In this document: positions 44,701-57,189 of the stretch, piece after piece
Layout of the letters: each line of letters begins with the position of its first letter
How positions within the stretch are numbered: position 1 is the stretch's first letter
Position numbers and translations under genes: made by a program
The notes under the pieces: generated by a model
What the model was told of the DNA's origin: nothing
Databases searched by the model: none
Seen by the model: only the letters and a program-made list of their open reading frames with translations
Source: Ashinkailepas kermadecensis
Lineage: Eukaryota; Arthropoda; Thecostraca; Neolepadidae
DNA length: 64,000 nucleotides
Assembly (NCBI GenBank): GCA_034440615.1
Contig: JAOTOM010002666.1
Coordinates: forward strand, 1 to 64,000
Direction of reading: 5' to 3'

Positions 44701-44874
44701 TACAAACGAGCTAGGGACTGTTGACAACAACCATGTTTCGTTAACCGCCAATGTGTCAATTTCTCTACCTGAGAGAAAGGCAGATGTGTATAGTACTTTG
44801 CTTTCGATGCAATTAAGATTCACTAAAGATATGTAAAGTCTGGAGAAGCACAAAACCTGCCTGCTGGTATTCAA
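41777..44874 (-). pseudogene. ORF2 of a decayed LINE: endonuclease and reverse transcriptase
   Basis: Minus-strand pieces in order: endonuclease start (44,874-44,563: REIDTLAVNETWLLS and a GVCLYVKHGI block); a degenerate middle (43,900-43,500); the reverse transcriptase front (43,500-43,030: GLTNECQEMAKIF, SSSLDPDGIHPQF, PLNYRPASLIS); a degenerate stretch with FTFRHGRSVDDQL and SNGSVLCPALFLIYVN; then VFADGLKIY (42,680-42,450, Gly for the second catalytic Asp); and a tail (42,395-41,777: ITPLFEFSSCVW, then FHGHSSIKIPDMFVL and RCYPTWNLLPDDVV). There are many stops and shifts, and no RNase H. It is a different lineage from E1 and E3, and clearly dead. Confidence 0.82.
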
Positions 44875-44903
44875 GGGAGCCCGGCATGTTAGTTTAAAGG
44901 TTT

Positions 44904-45445
44904 TTATCCCATGTTACCATGCCAACGTCTGTAAAACCCCTGACGTGCGTATGTTTGGTCCCTATGAATGTAAAGGGACTTAAAATCGTCATGTTGGGCC
45001 ATCACATGAACCTTTTCAAGACGCAATTTTCTTTTGTCAGTAGCAGCTATCTTAGCCCTGTAAATGTCCTTTCCCTGACTAATACAGACAATATCTGACA
45101 GGGCAACCTCAGTGCCCATGATTCTCTGTGGTGCTGCCTTGACTTTCTGCTGTATCTCAGGCAGAAATCTAGCTCCAGAGCCACGGATAATGAATCAGTC
45201 CTTCCTTTTTTGTGCTCTTCCATCTCTTTCCATTCCTTTTGTATTTCAACTCTGAGCCTATCAGGGCTAGGTTGAGAGACATGAGCGTGAGCTGCCACAC
45301 CAGACCCCACAGACATCAATGCCTGCACCTGAGCAGTCAGAGGCTCGACAGCCTTGAACAGGATCAGCAGCTGTTTGGTGCAGCTGCCAAAATGCTCCAG
45401 CACTCATCCCAGTCCCTCTCCTGGGGAACTGACAGTATTTGCCAT
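44904..45445 (-). pseudogene. ORF1 of the same LINE with an RRM-like domain
   Basis: ATG at 45,445 opens MANTVSSPGEGLG, then an in-frame TGA. The frame continues with LEHFGSCTKQLLILFKAVEP (coiled-coil-like) and RVEIQKEWKEMEEHKK. A shift near 45,190 leads to IIRGSGARFLPEIQQKV, MGTEVALSDIVCISQG, and RLEKVHVMAQHDDFKSLYIH. The pattern of a coiled coil, an RGSGA strand and a final FKSLYIHRDQT block resembles the RRM-type ORF1 proteins of L1-like and some CR1/Tad-like LINEs, which bind RNA. It precedes ORF2 by about 30 bp, as expected. It is broken. Confidence 0.6.
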
Positions 45446-45469
45446 ATCTAATCTGCAGAGAGCGACTTT

Positions 45470-45477
45470 TGACGTCA
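45470..45477. promoter_or_regulatory. TGACGTCA (CRE) just upstream of the LINE ORF1
   Basis: A perfect CRE palindrome 25 bp before the ORF1 start codon of the decayed LINE. CRE sites drive some retrotransposon internal promoters. Function is inferred. Confidence 0.4.
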
Positions 45478-45499
45478 CACTGCGCGTGCTTCCAACATC

Positions 45500-45948
45500 A
45501 CTCATTGTTGACAAAACACTTCTAACAACATCAAAGAGACCGGCATATTTCGGAATGCCCCTTCTTCAGACCAAATTTCGCTCATCATTAATTCGCTTTA
45601 TCACTCTTGATTGTTGACGGAAGGCTGCCTGGGCCCTTGGGAGCTGGCCGTACGTCGACTGTGACAGATCTTGTCCTGGAGCCGGGTCGCTATTCACAAG
45701 GACTAATGAAGTCCGTGCACCGCATGAAAAGGTGACAGGGGACGGTGCGCTGGGCCAATGTCGTCGTTTACCACCTAGATAATCTGGCGCATAAGCGATG
45801 AGCATGCTGATGCTGTTGAGAACATAGGCTCTGCCTGTCGATTGTTGCATGGGTGAAAAATGTCTATTTTTGTAATATCTTCATGTTCTTTTGTAACACG
45901 TTCATCCTCATAATGTAATATTGCTCACCTTATTCAAAGTTTGGCACC

Positions 45949-45950
<2 letters not shown>
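45500..45950. other. Probable 5' region of the LINE; no gene
   Basis: A 94-codon minus frame (45,850-45,566) lies upstream of ORF1, but I see no domain. It may be the LINE 5' UTR or unrelated sequence. Confidence 0.3.

Positions 45951-45952
<2 letters not shown>

Positions 45953-45980
<28 letters not shown>
45953..45980. repeat. (CA)n microsatellite
   Basis: An uninterrupted run of about 14 CA units followed by a short GTGTGTATGTGTATATAT flank, a simple inverted sequence. Confidence 0.95.
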
Positions 45981-45982
<2 letters not shown>

Positions 45983-46079
45983 GGTGTGTATGTGTATATA
46001 TCCAGTTAGGCCAATACTGTTTAACTCATTGGCCCGTGCAATAGTCAACAGTAGCGTGCAGCAACGGTTAGCCACCCGG

Positions 46080-46600
46080 CCGACACACAGCGGGTTCACC
46101 GGGTAGACTGGAGGAACACGTGGCAGCCGACCAGGTGAGCCACGGCCGTGGGTGGCCACGGCCGACCACTCGCGGTGATGACATCGGCCGGCCGGCCTGG
46201 CGGGCGCCGATACACGGACCGCCTTTCACGCTCCGTCGGCCGACACGAGCCCATAATTGAATGAGCGTCGCCGACGCGGCGCGCGGCGCACGGTCGACGT
46301 CCGGCCGCCGGCGGAGCGCGCCGGAAACGCGGCCGGATCGGCGCCGCCTCGTTAGTCCTGTTGCCGGCCGACGTCGGGTCCCCTCCGGCGCGGCGCGTCG
46401 GCGCCGTCGTCTGGCCGACACGTCCGGCTCGGATCGGCACCGGCCGCACACCGAGGTGCGGTGCGTCACCAGCTCGCACCAAACACTGCCCGCCATGGAC
46501 GCATGCTTCCGACAGGCGTACGACGCCCGGCCGTCTACTGGCTTTCGGCTCGACGCTTGTCGCTCTTCGGAGATTCCAGCGTAGTATTCTGTAGGAACCA
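46080..46600. other. CpG-dense GC-rich island
   Basis: About 500 bp with very high GC and CG dinucleotides at nearly every turn (for example cgacgcggcgcgcggcgcac and gacgtccggccgccggcgga), unlike the neighbouring sequence. Long Arg/Pro/Ala-rich frames on both strands follow from composition; I do not call a gene. It could be a host promoter CpG island, a GC-rich transposon 5' end or a foreign insert. Confidence 0.55.
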
Positions 46601-46829
46601 AGTGTAGGGGTGGGTGAGTTCCTTGGTGTGATCTCAAGAGCTGATAGGACTGGTGACCAGTGTGGCATAGCCAAGGGAGGTGGGGGGGGGGGCGGGGCGA
46701 AGGGGGAAGCCCATCCCATCAGGGTCCGAGGGACTCTCCAGGCGACTGCCTTGAGGGGCCCTTGCGGTCTCCTCAAGACATCGGATCATGGAGACCGCAA
46801 AGGCCATCTGGGATGATGTGAACGGCCAC

Positions 46830-48600
46830 TAGACCGACGAAAGGGACCCCGGGCTGAGGGAAAGGATCTGGGGCCGATGAAGAGGCCCTGAGTCAACCGA
46901 GAGTTCCCTAGTGAATATATTGAGAGCTCTGGACTGGGCCAACGTGAAGAGCTTCCAGGTCCACGGAGGGGACCCGGATCGTTGGAAGGCCCGGGCTGAC
47001 TGAGAGGGCCCTGAACCAATATGAAGGACCCATGAGCTGACGGCGGGGCTCAAGCCGAAGAAAGGTGTCCTGACCTGATGGAGGGAACCTAAACTTTTGA
47101 AAAGGGACCATACCTGCCAGGAAAATAACCCTGGGTCGTCAAAGAGGGCCCCGGAGACGGCGGAGGAGTCCTTAGTTGCCAGAGAGGAACTGAGGAACAA
47201 AGAAAGGTTCTGGATTGCTTAGGAGGACGACTGCGTCGACTAAGAGGATCCATAGCAGCTGGAGAACCTTGGACTGTCGGAGAGGACCCAGAGCCGGAAT
47301 GACGAGCCCTGGATCGACGGAAGGGGCCGAAGCCGCACAGGGACTCCTGACGTGATCGAGAAGGTCCCAGCTGTTGAAAGAGTGGCCTTCGGCCGGACGG
47401 GGAGTGTCCTGAGCCGTGCACGAAAGCCTCTGAGCCGACGAAGGTGGCCCCGAGCCAGTGCATGTCCACTGGATAGGCTTTGGCTCACGCTGATGGAAAG
47501 GAGCTCAGAACAGCGGGTTTCACGCTGATGAAGTGGCCCCGAGCTACGGAGACGGTCCGGACTAAAGCGGAGAGTTCCCGGTGCTACGCATAGGGCCTCT
47601 AAGCACATGGAGGGGCCCGGGCTGTTGAAAAGCAATGACGTATCCAAGGGGTGAAAGGGCACTCGCCCCCGGGAGAGTCCGACGGCGCCTTTCAGTGGAC
47701 CGCAAGGGGCCCTCAAGGCGTACCGGCAGATCAAAAAGTTAAGCGCATCTAACAGCTTATGTGGAAAGGGCCCGGGAATCCCGAATACGTTCATCTTGAA
47801 GGTTGCCAAGAGCCGCGAACACAAGAGAGGGCCCGCCAGAGGACTGGAATGCTCATGCCAGCTGGAAAGATGCGGCTGAATAGCACACCCAAGCCTGCAG
47901 AATAATCAGAACAATGGGGCCCTGAGGAATAAATAGAGCGCCTGAGGACCAGACATGGTTGGTATGCTATTGGGGTTTGAAAGGGCCTCTGAGGAATGAA
48001 CAGGATCTCTAAGAGCTGACGAAGACTAATGAGCGTCCATCTCTGAGCTGAAATTCCCTCGAATTGGGAGGTAGACAGGACTATTGAGAACTGTAATGGC
48101 CCCTAAAGGCAAGAAGTAGCCCCGTAGGATAAAGAGGGTCTAGTAGAGTCAGAAAAGACTGAACTTGGGATCTCCTGAGGTTGAGAGCGACTCCTACTGC
48201 ACGAACAATGTCCCCTGAGAGCCAAAACGATTCCCTGTGGGCTGACGATTACTGTGAGGAACAGAGGCGCAGCCAAGACGGATCCGGTCCCTCTCTCCCA
48301 AGGAACTGTATGGTTTAGGGGCGCAATGATTGCATGGATCATATAGCGAACTAAAAATACAAAAACAGCTGGAGATGGTCCCTGACGATTGAAAATGTTC
48401 ACTGAGGGCTAGAGGGGATTGAACTGGATTGGATGCCCAAGAGGCTTGCAGGGGGTCCACATGAGAAGAGCAGAACCTTCTGAGATCTAAGGAGAGTCCC
48501 TAAGGGCTAGCGATGGTTGTGAGGAATACCGAGGGTCCGTTTGAGAGCTAGAATGTCTTTCATAGCCAGGAAGTCTGTCGTGGACTTGGAAGGGTCCCCG
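46830..48600. repeat. Degenerate ~20-bp array, consensus near GAGAGGGCCCTGAGCTGACG
   Basis: Units such as tgaagaggccctgagtcaacc, gagagttccctagtgaatata, gagggccctgaaccaatatga, aagagggccccggagacggcg and gagggaacctaaacttttg recur at 19-22 bp for almost 1.8 kb, with identity falling toward 48.6 kb. A break at about 47,630-47,710 contains the word caatgacgtatccaaggggt. Frames of up to about 194 codons on the minus strand are a by-product. Confidence 0.78.
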
Positions 48601-48732
48601 AGAGCTAGAGCGGTGGTGTTGGCAGCTAAACGGGTTGCAATTCTGGTCATTACCATACTGTTGGAGCTTGATTGCAAGAATCGCATTAGTTACAACAGCG
48701 CGGTGTACCTTATTTGCACACGTATTTAACCA

Positions 48733-48921
<189 letters not shown>

Positions 48922-49072
48922 ATATGTATATGTGTATACATGGAGCCCTTTGAAAACGAAGTGCCCAAAATACGAGGAATTTCGGAAATATGGTTGGTGG
49001 TCTATGTAGGTCGGGGCCCTCTTCAGATGGTCGTCCCCTGGGCCAAGTCCTGGCTACGTCACTGCTGGCGGC

Positions 49073-51260
49073 ACTAAACTTTCGAAGAGGTGAAGGATCG
49101 GAGGAACTCTCAAATGCAAGGCCGAAGTATTAAGTAGTTAACTATTTGGGCTTGAGGTCGCATCGAGGTCAGTGGTCATTAGCGTGTCACACTTTTCACT
49201 AAAGTTATTCGAGTACATTCGCCCCAGGCTATTCCCGTTCTCTGATTACATTTACCCAAGGCGTTCCATTTTTGTGACTCTCGGTCGGAACCTTTAATCT
49301 CCGTGCAGCAGATGAAGTCATCGCCTCAAAGTCTCTTCTAGTACGCTGGTTTGCCATTGGACCGGGAGTAGTTCATGCTGTCAGCGCGTCATTTTTCTGT
49401 TTGTATTTGAGCTATAGAGTGATAAACAAAAACTGTCCATTGATCATCGTTTGCTTTATCGTCTGATATATAGTTTTAATCCTATCAGCACTGCAGGGGG
49501 GGCACCTCCAGCCCCCTCCCCTATCAAAAAATATACTGCCTCTCCTGAATTAAGCAAGTGAGGCCCTTGTGACTTTGGAACTTTTCTTCACAATAGTTAG
49601 GAAATAATTTAGCAATACAAGATTTTAAAATCGAACGATAACTTTGCCTCCAGTGGCCAAACCTTAAAACATCGTTCAGTCAGTGACTTAGGCATGATTC
49701 CCGGAGAAAAGTCTGAATATTGCGTGGCCTGACATGACCTGAGGTGACTTTTGACCAGAATCGGATAGACTATGATAACAAAACTCATATAAACCCCTCA
49801 TCACTCATATCTAACTTTTTGCGGGGAAGTTAAACATTTTCTATTTGTTGGACATTGACCTAATTTATTCCACACCGTGACTTTCAGACGTCACAGATCA
49901 AGGTCAACTCTTCCGGTCATGTAAATAACATATATGAGCATGTGTTACCCAGTTTCGTCAAAATGAATTGATGAGTTTGGAAGTTGCATGGGGCCTGGAG
50001 CAGCCCCCCCCCACCCACCCAAGTTGAGATGACCCAAAAAAACCAATGCATATAGGCTTAATAAATCTGCTCCTGCACAGTTAATTGCAAAAGTATCACT
50101 ATCACTTTTAACGCGCCGTAAAAAGTCGGCTCCTTCATCCAGTTTTACTGTATATTACACAAATGTCAACACAACCGCGCAACTCGGCACGGTGCTCTTG
50201 GTCGCCCAGGAGTCAGGACACCACAGCACATGGTGCCGACAAATGGCTACCAACTCATTTAACTTTTTTTTTACACAGACGCACAACACGGCGCAGCGTC
50301 CTCGATCACTCAGTACAGCATTCAGAGCAGCATGGCTTCGACGAACGGCTACACGTTCATGCAGCTTTCTGTGGTGTGACCAAAATTTTTCATGTGCCAT
50401 TCCACGACCTTGTAACAAAGTTAGATATAACTATACCGTTCGGCACTCATCGTTCGAGAATACGCCGTTATATAACGTCGGGTGTCGCGTGAATCATGCC
50501 ACCACTGTCGACGGCCGGCTGGACGCATCTTAATGCATGTTATGACTTACAACCGATACCTGAGCCACCGACAACGACTTTGCATCCGACTAGACAGCTT
50601 CGAAATGCCACTGTAGACTGCAGGCAGGAAATGCTTATCAAATGTTATGGGTTATGTTTGCGATCCGAGCCGAACAGACGACTCTGATCTGAGCCGACAT
50701 GGGATGTTTCTGATATCTGAGATAGAGACAGCGCGCCCGCTTGGTGTAGAGTTCACAGGGTTCTAGCTGGCCCGACGGCCTGGTGCGACGCAGTAGTGAC
50801 GTATTGCGGGTTGATCACGTGGTACGGGCGTTGCCTGTGGTTACTTAGCGAACGGAGCCGGGAGGGCTCAGGAGGGAACAGCCGTCGAGACGCGCGGTTG
50901 TGTGTTGGAGCTCGGTGGGGCAGGGTGGCCGATGGCTGGCCAGCCCTGTCCCACACCTTCGGTACTAAGGTACGTCTGGACTCTGCCTGAGAGTCGCTGT
51001 GTCTGTTGAGATGTAGAGAGAAGGTGAAGCTGTTACTCTGTCTATCGAGATGCAGCTACATTGTTAACACATTTATCACGCTGCGCCATTAACGTCTCAA
51101 GCATCATGGTCGCTGATTGTTTGACTAATAGCCCAATATAGAAGTGCTGGCTTTGGAGGTGCGTGTCAAGATGTGAGATCAGAGCACGGAGATGAAGGCT
51201 TAGATCTGTTGAATTTATACCCGGGGTCTTAATATCGTCCAACGCTGAGGTCAAACCCTA
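49073..51260. other. No supported gene; MITE-like C/G runs
   Basis: gcagggggggcacctccagccccc near 49,493 and gcctggagcagcccccccccacc near 49,994 look like opposing ends of a ~500-bp MITE, with TGACCTGAGGTGACTTTTGACC words between, but I cannot establish a target duplication. The frames at 50,163-50,533 (plus) and 51,042-51,254 (minus) have no recognisable domains. Confidence 0.35.
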
Positions 51261-51263
51261 AGA

Positions 51264-51497
51264 CTAATCCACGAGCCAAAAATGAAGGTTTACCCCATAA
51301 GTGAGGGGGAGAAAAACCTTCACTACAACCTGAGCCAAGTCTTCAAACTGTCCCCCATCCTGGGTCCGGTCAATCAGGTCCTGTAACAGCTTGATCCCTC
51401 GTTCGGCGTCGTTGTTCACCACCGCCAGCTGTCGCACGCACTCGGAGACTTTCCTGTAGCCAGTGTCACTGTTCCGCTGGCTTGCCGGCTTCAGCAG
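51264..51497 (-). pseudogene. Fragment of an uncharacterised invertebrate protein family (NDAERGIKL motif)
   Basis: A minus-strand frame of about 77 codons between two stops reads LLKPASQRNSDTGYRKVSEC, then VVNNDAERGIKLLQDLIDRT and GGQFEDLAQVVVKV. I recognise a V-NDxAERGVKLI-D-----D--Q--LLQVV pattern from the C-terminal region of long uncharacterised cnidarian, mollusc and arthropod proteins, where the block is usually preceded by a K/R-x-V-S-xF/C-V segment as here. It has no start codon, so it may be an internal exon or a relic. No splice signals were convincing. Function unknown. Confidence 0.5.
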
Positions 51498-51499
51498 TC

Positions 51500-52799
51500 A
51501 TTCGGCGTTGTCATGAAGTCATGAAGGCGATATCTTCATTGAACAGAGCGAACACGACAACCGCGGAGTCCAAGTCCACAACGAAGAGTCCGTAATGAAG
51601 AGTCCGTAACGCCGTAAGCTCGCCATTGAATTACCCGGAAGTTAATGGGCGGCGCCATATTGGCAGAGCAGAGCTGCTCTATCAATCTCTCCTGACTCTC
51701 ATGAGCTCTCCCGGCCACAGCGGTAGAACAGCTCCGTCCCACTCTTGTGGCTCCATCGCACACTGAAATCAAGCTTCACGTAACATTTCACTGAAACTTC
51801 ACATGCGAACTCCATACACAGGCTATTCAACGACAGACCGAAACTTCGTCGTATATTTCAATACGAATTGAATGAGGGATTCCACTGGGAACACTGCAAA
51901 TGTGCAGCAGCGTAACACCGGGGTAACTGTCTCGCCTGGCAGGGTCCACTGAGAAGAGAATTAGGTCATACACAGAAGTTATATGTCATCCATCGATGAC
52001 AAAGCATCGCACACCGGCATGTGCAAAAGTGTTATCAGAAGCCAGACTGCTTGGCAGTAGGATCGGTTTCGTCGAAGTGCGTCGAAGTTCGTTCAGCCGA
52101 GGAATGTGCAATGCCAATTTCACTCGCTGTGGTACTAATTTGCGCTGGATTGGCAATCTTCTCGAGATTGCTGCGCCTGATTGCGTCATTCTCCCACGCT
52201 TTGCTCCACTAATGCTGGCTGCCAGCCTTGCCTTTCGTCGTCCGCAATATTCCGCCACCTTACACGGATAGGAGGACGTAATTATGCTCAATTGACACAT
52301 CTGGGAGACTTCTGTGCGAAGGCGACGGCAAAGGGATGAGGGACAGCGATGCCTGGTCGTGTCCACCTTCGGTGATAGTGGCAGTGGCGGCGCCACCACG
52401 TCTTTCCACGGAGGGGCAGCCTCCAAGGAGGTTTCCTGGACTTAGGGGCTTCCGCGAACATCATCAAATTAGTGAGTCTGATGGTTGATTCCATTCATTG
52501 CTCATTCCGTGGCATGTCTACTCCTGAAATATATATCCCCATCTTGAGTGGCATACATTCTTCAAACAGGTTTTGCAACGTCGGCATTTGTATTCTACCT
52601 AAGATCGTGAGGAAAGTGGCATAGTGCGGTGCACAGGCACACTACGACAGGAGGGTCGTCAGTTTAAAACAAAATTAATCCGAGTTCTTGCTGGGGTGGC
52701 TTTATGAAACAGGGTTCTATTGTTAAGCAGAGCTTCTTGGTGAACCCTGGCCCCACCAACTGATGCATGGATTCCAGTTCAGAATTTTGACCAAAAGTT
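51500..52799. other. No supported gene
   Basis: A 146-codon minus frame (52,426-51,986) and an overlapping 91-codon plus frame show no domain. No repeat structure was recognised. Confidence 0.35.
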
Positions 52800-52995
52800 T
52801 AACGTGCCGTCAATGCACCGATACGGCCGCCCGGTAGCTCGTCCCCGGCCTTATTGGGCCAGCTGCCAACTTACCCTCCCAGCCGGGGGCTGGCTAAATG
52901 CGAGCGCGCGAAGCGACTCGAACCCAGTGTCGCCAGGACAGGGGAGACCAGAGCAGACCAGCGCTCTAACCAACTGCGCTACCGGGGCGGCCTAG
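52800..52995 (-). repeat. tRNA-derived SINE
   Basis: On the minus strand: a perfect RNA polymerase III box A, TAGCGCAGTTGGTTAGAGCG (52,981-52,962), in a GCCCCGG context, then box B GGTTCGAGTCG (52,924-52,914). The 38 bp between the boxes is about right for a tRNA variable region, but the sequence does not close an acceptor stem, and it continues as an unrelated GC-rich body to about 52,800. That is the architecture of a tRNA-derived SINE rather than a working tRNA. Confidence 0.7.
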
Positions 52996-53099
52996 TGGGG
53001 GTTAGCTGCCAACTCCACTCGCCCCTTAGCATTTCCGTGTCGCCTCATTTGCTGTGCCGGCTTGAAGGCGTCTTCTCATTTGAAATGATTCTCATTTGA

Positions 53100-54000
53100 A
53101 ATAGTCCTTGTCTTGGGGCCTCATCTCTCATCTTTCTCTTGCTAATGAAGGTCCTCGTTTGCGGTCTTAGGGGCCTTGTCTCATCCGAGGTCCTCCGTAC
53201 CATTTTCGGGGCCTCCTTTTGCGCCCTGGGTCTTCGTCAAAATTAAGAGCCTCCAGACTGTAATAGCGTTATCGTCGTCGGCGTTCATTCCTTGGTGAAC
53301 TCCTCTTGCATCTCGGAAACCCTTGTGTTTTCTGATGCTGGAACACACCTTTTCAATTTAGGAAAATCCTTTTGAAAAAGAGTCTAGGATGTCACTTACC
53401 TGGACCTCATTTTCAGAGTCTTGAGTCATAGGCACGCCTCTCATTTCCTGCGACCTCTTTACCCGCCTTGGTGACCTCCTTTTGCACCTTGTAAGCCTAT
53501 TGTAAGATCTTAAAGACTCCTATCACTTCCTGAGGCCATCTCTGACATCTTGGTGGCTCTTTTGTAAAACTATGGATCGTTCGAACGTTAAGGGCCTCGT
53601 CTCGTTTTATGTTCCTCCTTCTCTTTTTGGGGGCCTCCCTCACGTTCTGAAGACCTCTCCCTGGGTCTGAAGCCTCTTCGTTCATATTAGGGGCCTCCTA
53701 TAATACCACCTTAGGGTCTTGTACTTCCTGGGATCTCCCAATCCGTCCTGAGACCTCCCATTATATCCCCGGGTCTTCTGTTTTATATTTGCGGTTTTAT
53801 GTACCATCGTAGGGGCCTCTTGTCATTTCCTGGTGGCCTCAACCCATCCCATGTTTGGAGATCTTCCTTCATATTAGGGGCCTCCGGTACCGGCTTACGG
53901 ATCACGGATCACGCCTCATTTCCCACAACCTTCCTACCCGTTTTGGGGCCTCCTATTGCATTCTGTGGACCTCCTCAATGGAAGCTGCTTCCCCATACGC
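53100..54000. repeat. Degenerate ~20-21 bp array, consensus near GGGGCCTCCTTTTGCATCCT
   Basis: Units such as ctgcgacctctttacccgcctt, ggtgacctccttttgcacctt, aagactcctatcacttcct, gaggccatctctgacatctt and ggggcctccttttgcgccctg recur every 19-22 bp over about 0.9 kb, with low identity between units. Weak frames on both strands are by-products. Confidence 0.72.
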
Positions 54001-55323
54001 ACACTTTCCTTTAATACTCCGAATAAACGATATGTCATAGTAGCAGGGACGAAATTTTGCTAACTTCAAACTGATTTGAAGCGGGGAGATACTTCCTACT
54101 TTACTTCTTAAATTATGACCAACTTTTCGAAACAAGTTGGATCGCGGCCCCGCTATCTATTACATTTACTTTAATGTTGATTCTGACTTCAAGTCAATTG
54201 TCATTTCGCAAGTTCAGGTGGCATTTGAACTGTTTAGTATGACCGGTGGTTTGACAAGTGAGGTGCAACACGTTTGTTTATATAGCAAAACTTCGAGTAG
54301 TGACGGCAGCTAATTATGCATATCTACACATGTGGAGACAATATTATAAGGTACATCATATTTTCTTATGAAAAAATAGTTCACATCTTAGCGAGGCTGA
54401 CGATGAGAGAGGCTGACCCAAGAGCAGGGGAGACGCTACAGCTTTTTTCCAGTGGTGTACTACGGAGTGCATCCAACAAGTGCCACCCACGCGAGCCAAA
54501 CAGTTGGCTAATGCTCCTGGAGTCTTTCGGTACATGGTTCAGACTACACCCAAAATGTGGAATTGTATTGGATTCCTACGTCAACGAATACGCTGTCATC
54601 AACCACAAAAGAATGTCTCTTGTGAATCGGTAAAAACAACGATGACAAAGCTGTCATGGGCATCGGAATGGCAATGAGCTCTCTGAGTATCTACGACACG
54701 AAATGCCAATTTTTACAGCTGAGGAAGTAGTATTCTGGCCGCTGCACGTTGAGATGTTCTGCGGCTTGGCCTGAAGTAATTTGAGGTGTCGAAATTTGAT
54801 ATAGTTTGATGTTGATTGTCCCTCATATTCAGAAACGTACGGGTTATTTTTAATTCACCAATTACTTTTAAGTCATATTCAGCTATCTCTATCAAAATGG
54901 TCCTTGAATGTGGGCCAACTAAATACGTCCCATGAATGCCTGTTTATACGCACGACCATGGCATGAGCTTCGAGATCTCTATAGTTCGTTGTAAGAAACG
55001 TACATCAGATTTGTGTGGGTGTATGAATATATTGTTCATTTAAGAAATATCCCCAACGCGGTTTCATTGCATTAAAAATTCATATTTTGTTTCCATTTTC
55101 AATGGACTGGATGTATTTCAATCGATATCGATGATGTGACTGGATGTGACAAGAGCAGGGGTGTAACTTTGGATACGTTGGTATGGAGAACCCGAAACAA
55201 AAAACCAGTATAGAATTCCATGCCAATGCTGGAGTACCACTTACCTGAGATATTTCCATTGCTCAAAGCTTTTTAAACAAATCTTCAACGTTGACACGCG
55301 TCCTGGAGGACCTCTGAAAATTA
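54001..55323. other. No supported gene
   Basis: Anonymous sequence. The plus frame at 54,316-54,633 (105 codons) has no domain that I recognise. Confidence 0.35.
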
Positions 55324-56266
55324 CGCGCACTGGAGGGGAGGGGGGCGGATTCCGCCCCCATAAGATCTCGGCTCCTATTAATGCTGGAGTAACGAAAATT
55401 GCAGGGTGGAATGGTATGGTAGTTAACTCTATTGTATGCAAAGTTCATGACCTTTGGTCAATATCTTCAAGGTCAAATGAGGTCACATATGTCAAAATGT
55501 TCTTGTTTTGCGTGGCTTGGCTTGTCATTGTTATGGATCGCTGTGATTGTGTTTAAGTGCTCCAAAATTGGCATCAATGATATTTTGGACATTACTAATG
55601 ATGCAATGCAGATGCTAGACCCGGCATTTCACCTCAGGTCACCTATATAGCAGCACTTTATCAGGTCAGTTACCTGCTCCAGTTACCGGAACCGGGCCGC
55701 CCGCCAGACTGCTCCGTCGGGCAGCTCGGCGCAATCGGCTTCGCGAAGAAAGGAGTGAAGTACATGAATAAAGTATGGAAACGCTTAGGTACACAATGAC
55801 AAACAGTAGTTTTCAGGATGTGTAGGGAGTAACATGCAAAGCGACTTCAATCGCATGACAGTCATTTGCATTTATAACAACATTCCAGTTGACCAAGTTT
55901 GGTTCCATTAACCTGTCATGAACTTTACCTGACTTGACCTCGGTGACCTAATATGACCTCGAACCTATACAGCATAACAATACACATGAAGCAAGTCGCT
56001 AGTGTTGCCAAGAACACTTCCCTTCTGCCATTATACGGGAAGCGCATCAGCCGATTTTTGTGGTCTGGCGCTACGAAATGTTTTGAAGTTAACGGCCCGT
56101 AACTCGAAAATGTTTCAGCCAATTACCATTTTTCTTACTTTAAACGACGTGCCGGACATTTCTAAGCAGGTACGCATAAAAATGGCGAATATCGACCGGT
56201 AAAATCTTAAGTTATGTACGAAAAACCGGAGGGGTGGGCGGATTTCGCACCCCCCTCCAGTGCGCG
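55324..56266. mobile_element. Possible DNA transposon with 15-bp perfect terminal inverted repeats
   Basis: CGCGCACTGGAGGGG at 55,324-55,338 is matched by its reverse complement CCCCTCCAGTGCGCG at 56,252-56,266. Both are followed inward by a G/C run and a gggcggatt or gaaatccgccc word. The 943-bp interior has TGACC and AGGTCA words near both ends in roughly inverted order. If the TIR begins at CACTGG, the palindrome CGCG would be a 4-bp target duplication; otherwise no duplication is visible. There is no transposase. Confidence 0.6.
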
Positions 56267-57122
<856 letters not shown>

Positions 57123-57189
57123 CAACCTTTTGGCCCAAAAAAGGTTGCCCAATTTTTGCACCAGGTCGTACAAACTATCTGAAACAACG

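Noticed and set aside
46068..46776. 189- and 226-codon Arg/Pro-rich frames
   Set aside because: Stop codons are rare because of the very high GC; several frames are open at once and none has a recognisable domain.
47089..47824. 126- and 194-codon minus-strand frames
   Set aside because: They overlie the ~20-bp array and read SGPS/SLSP-type repeats in step with it.
52914..52990. Functional tRNA gene on the minus strand
   Set aside because: Boxes A and B are good, but no acceptor stem pairs and the sequence continues into a SINE-like body.
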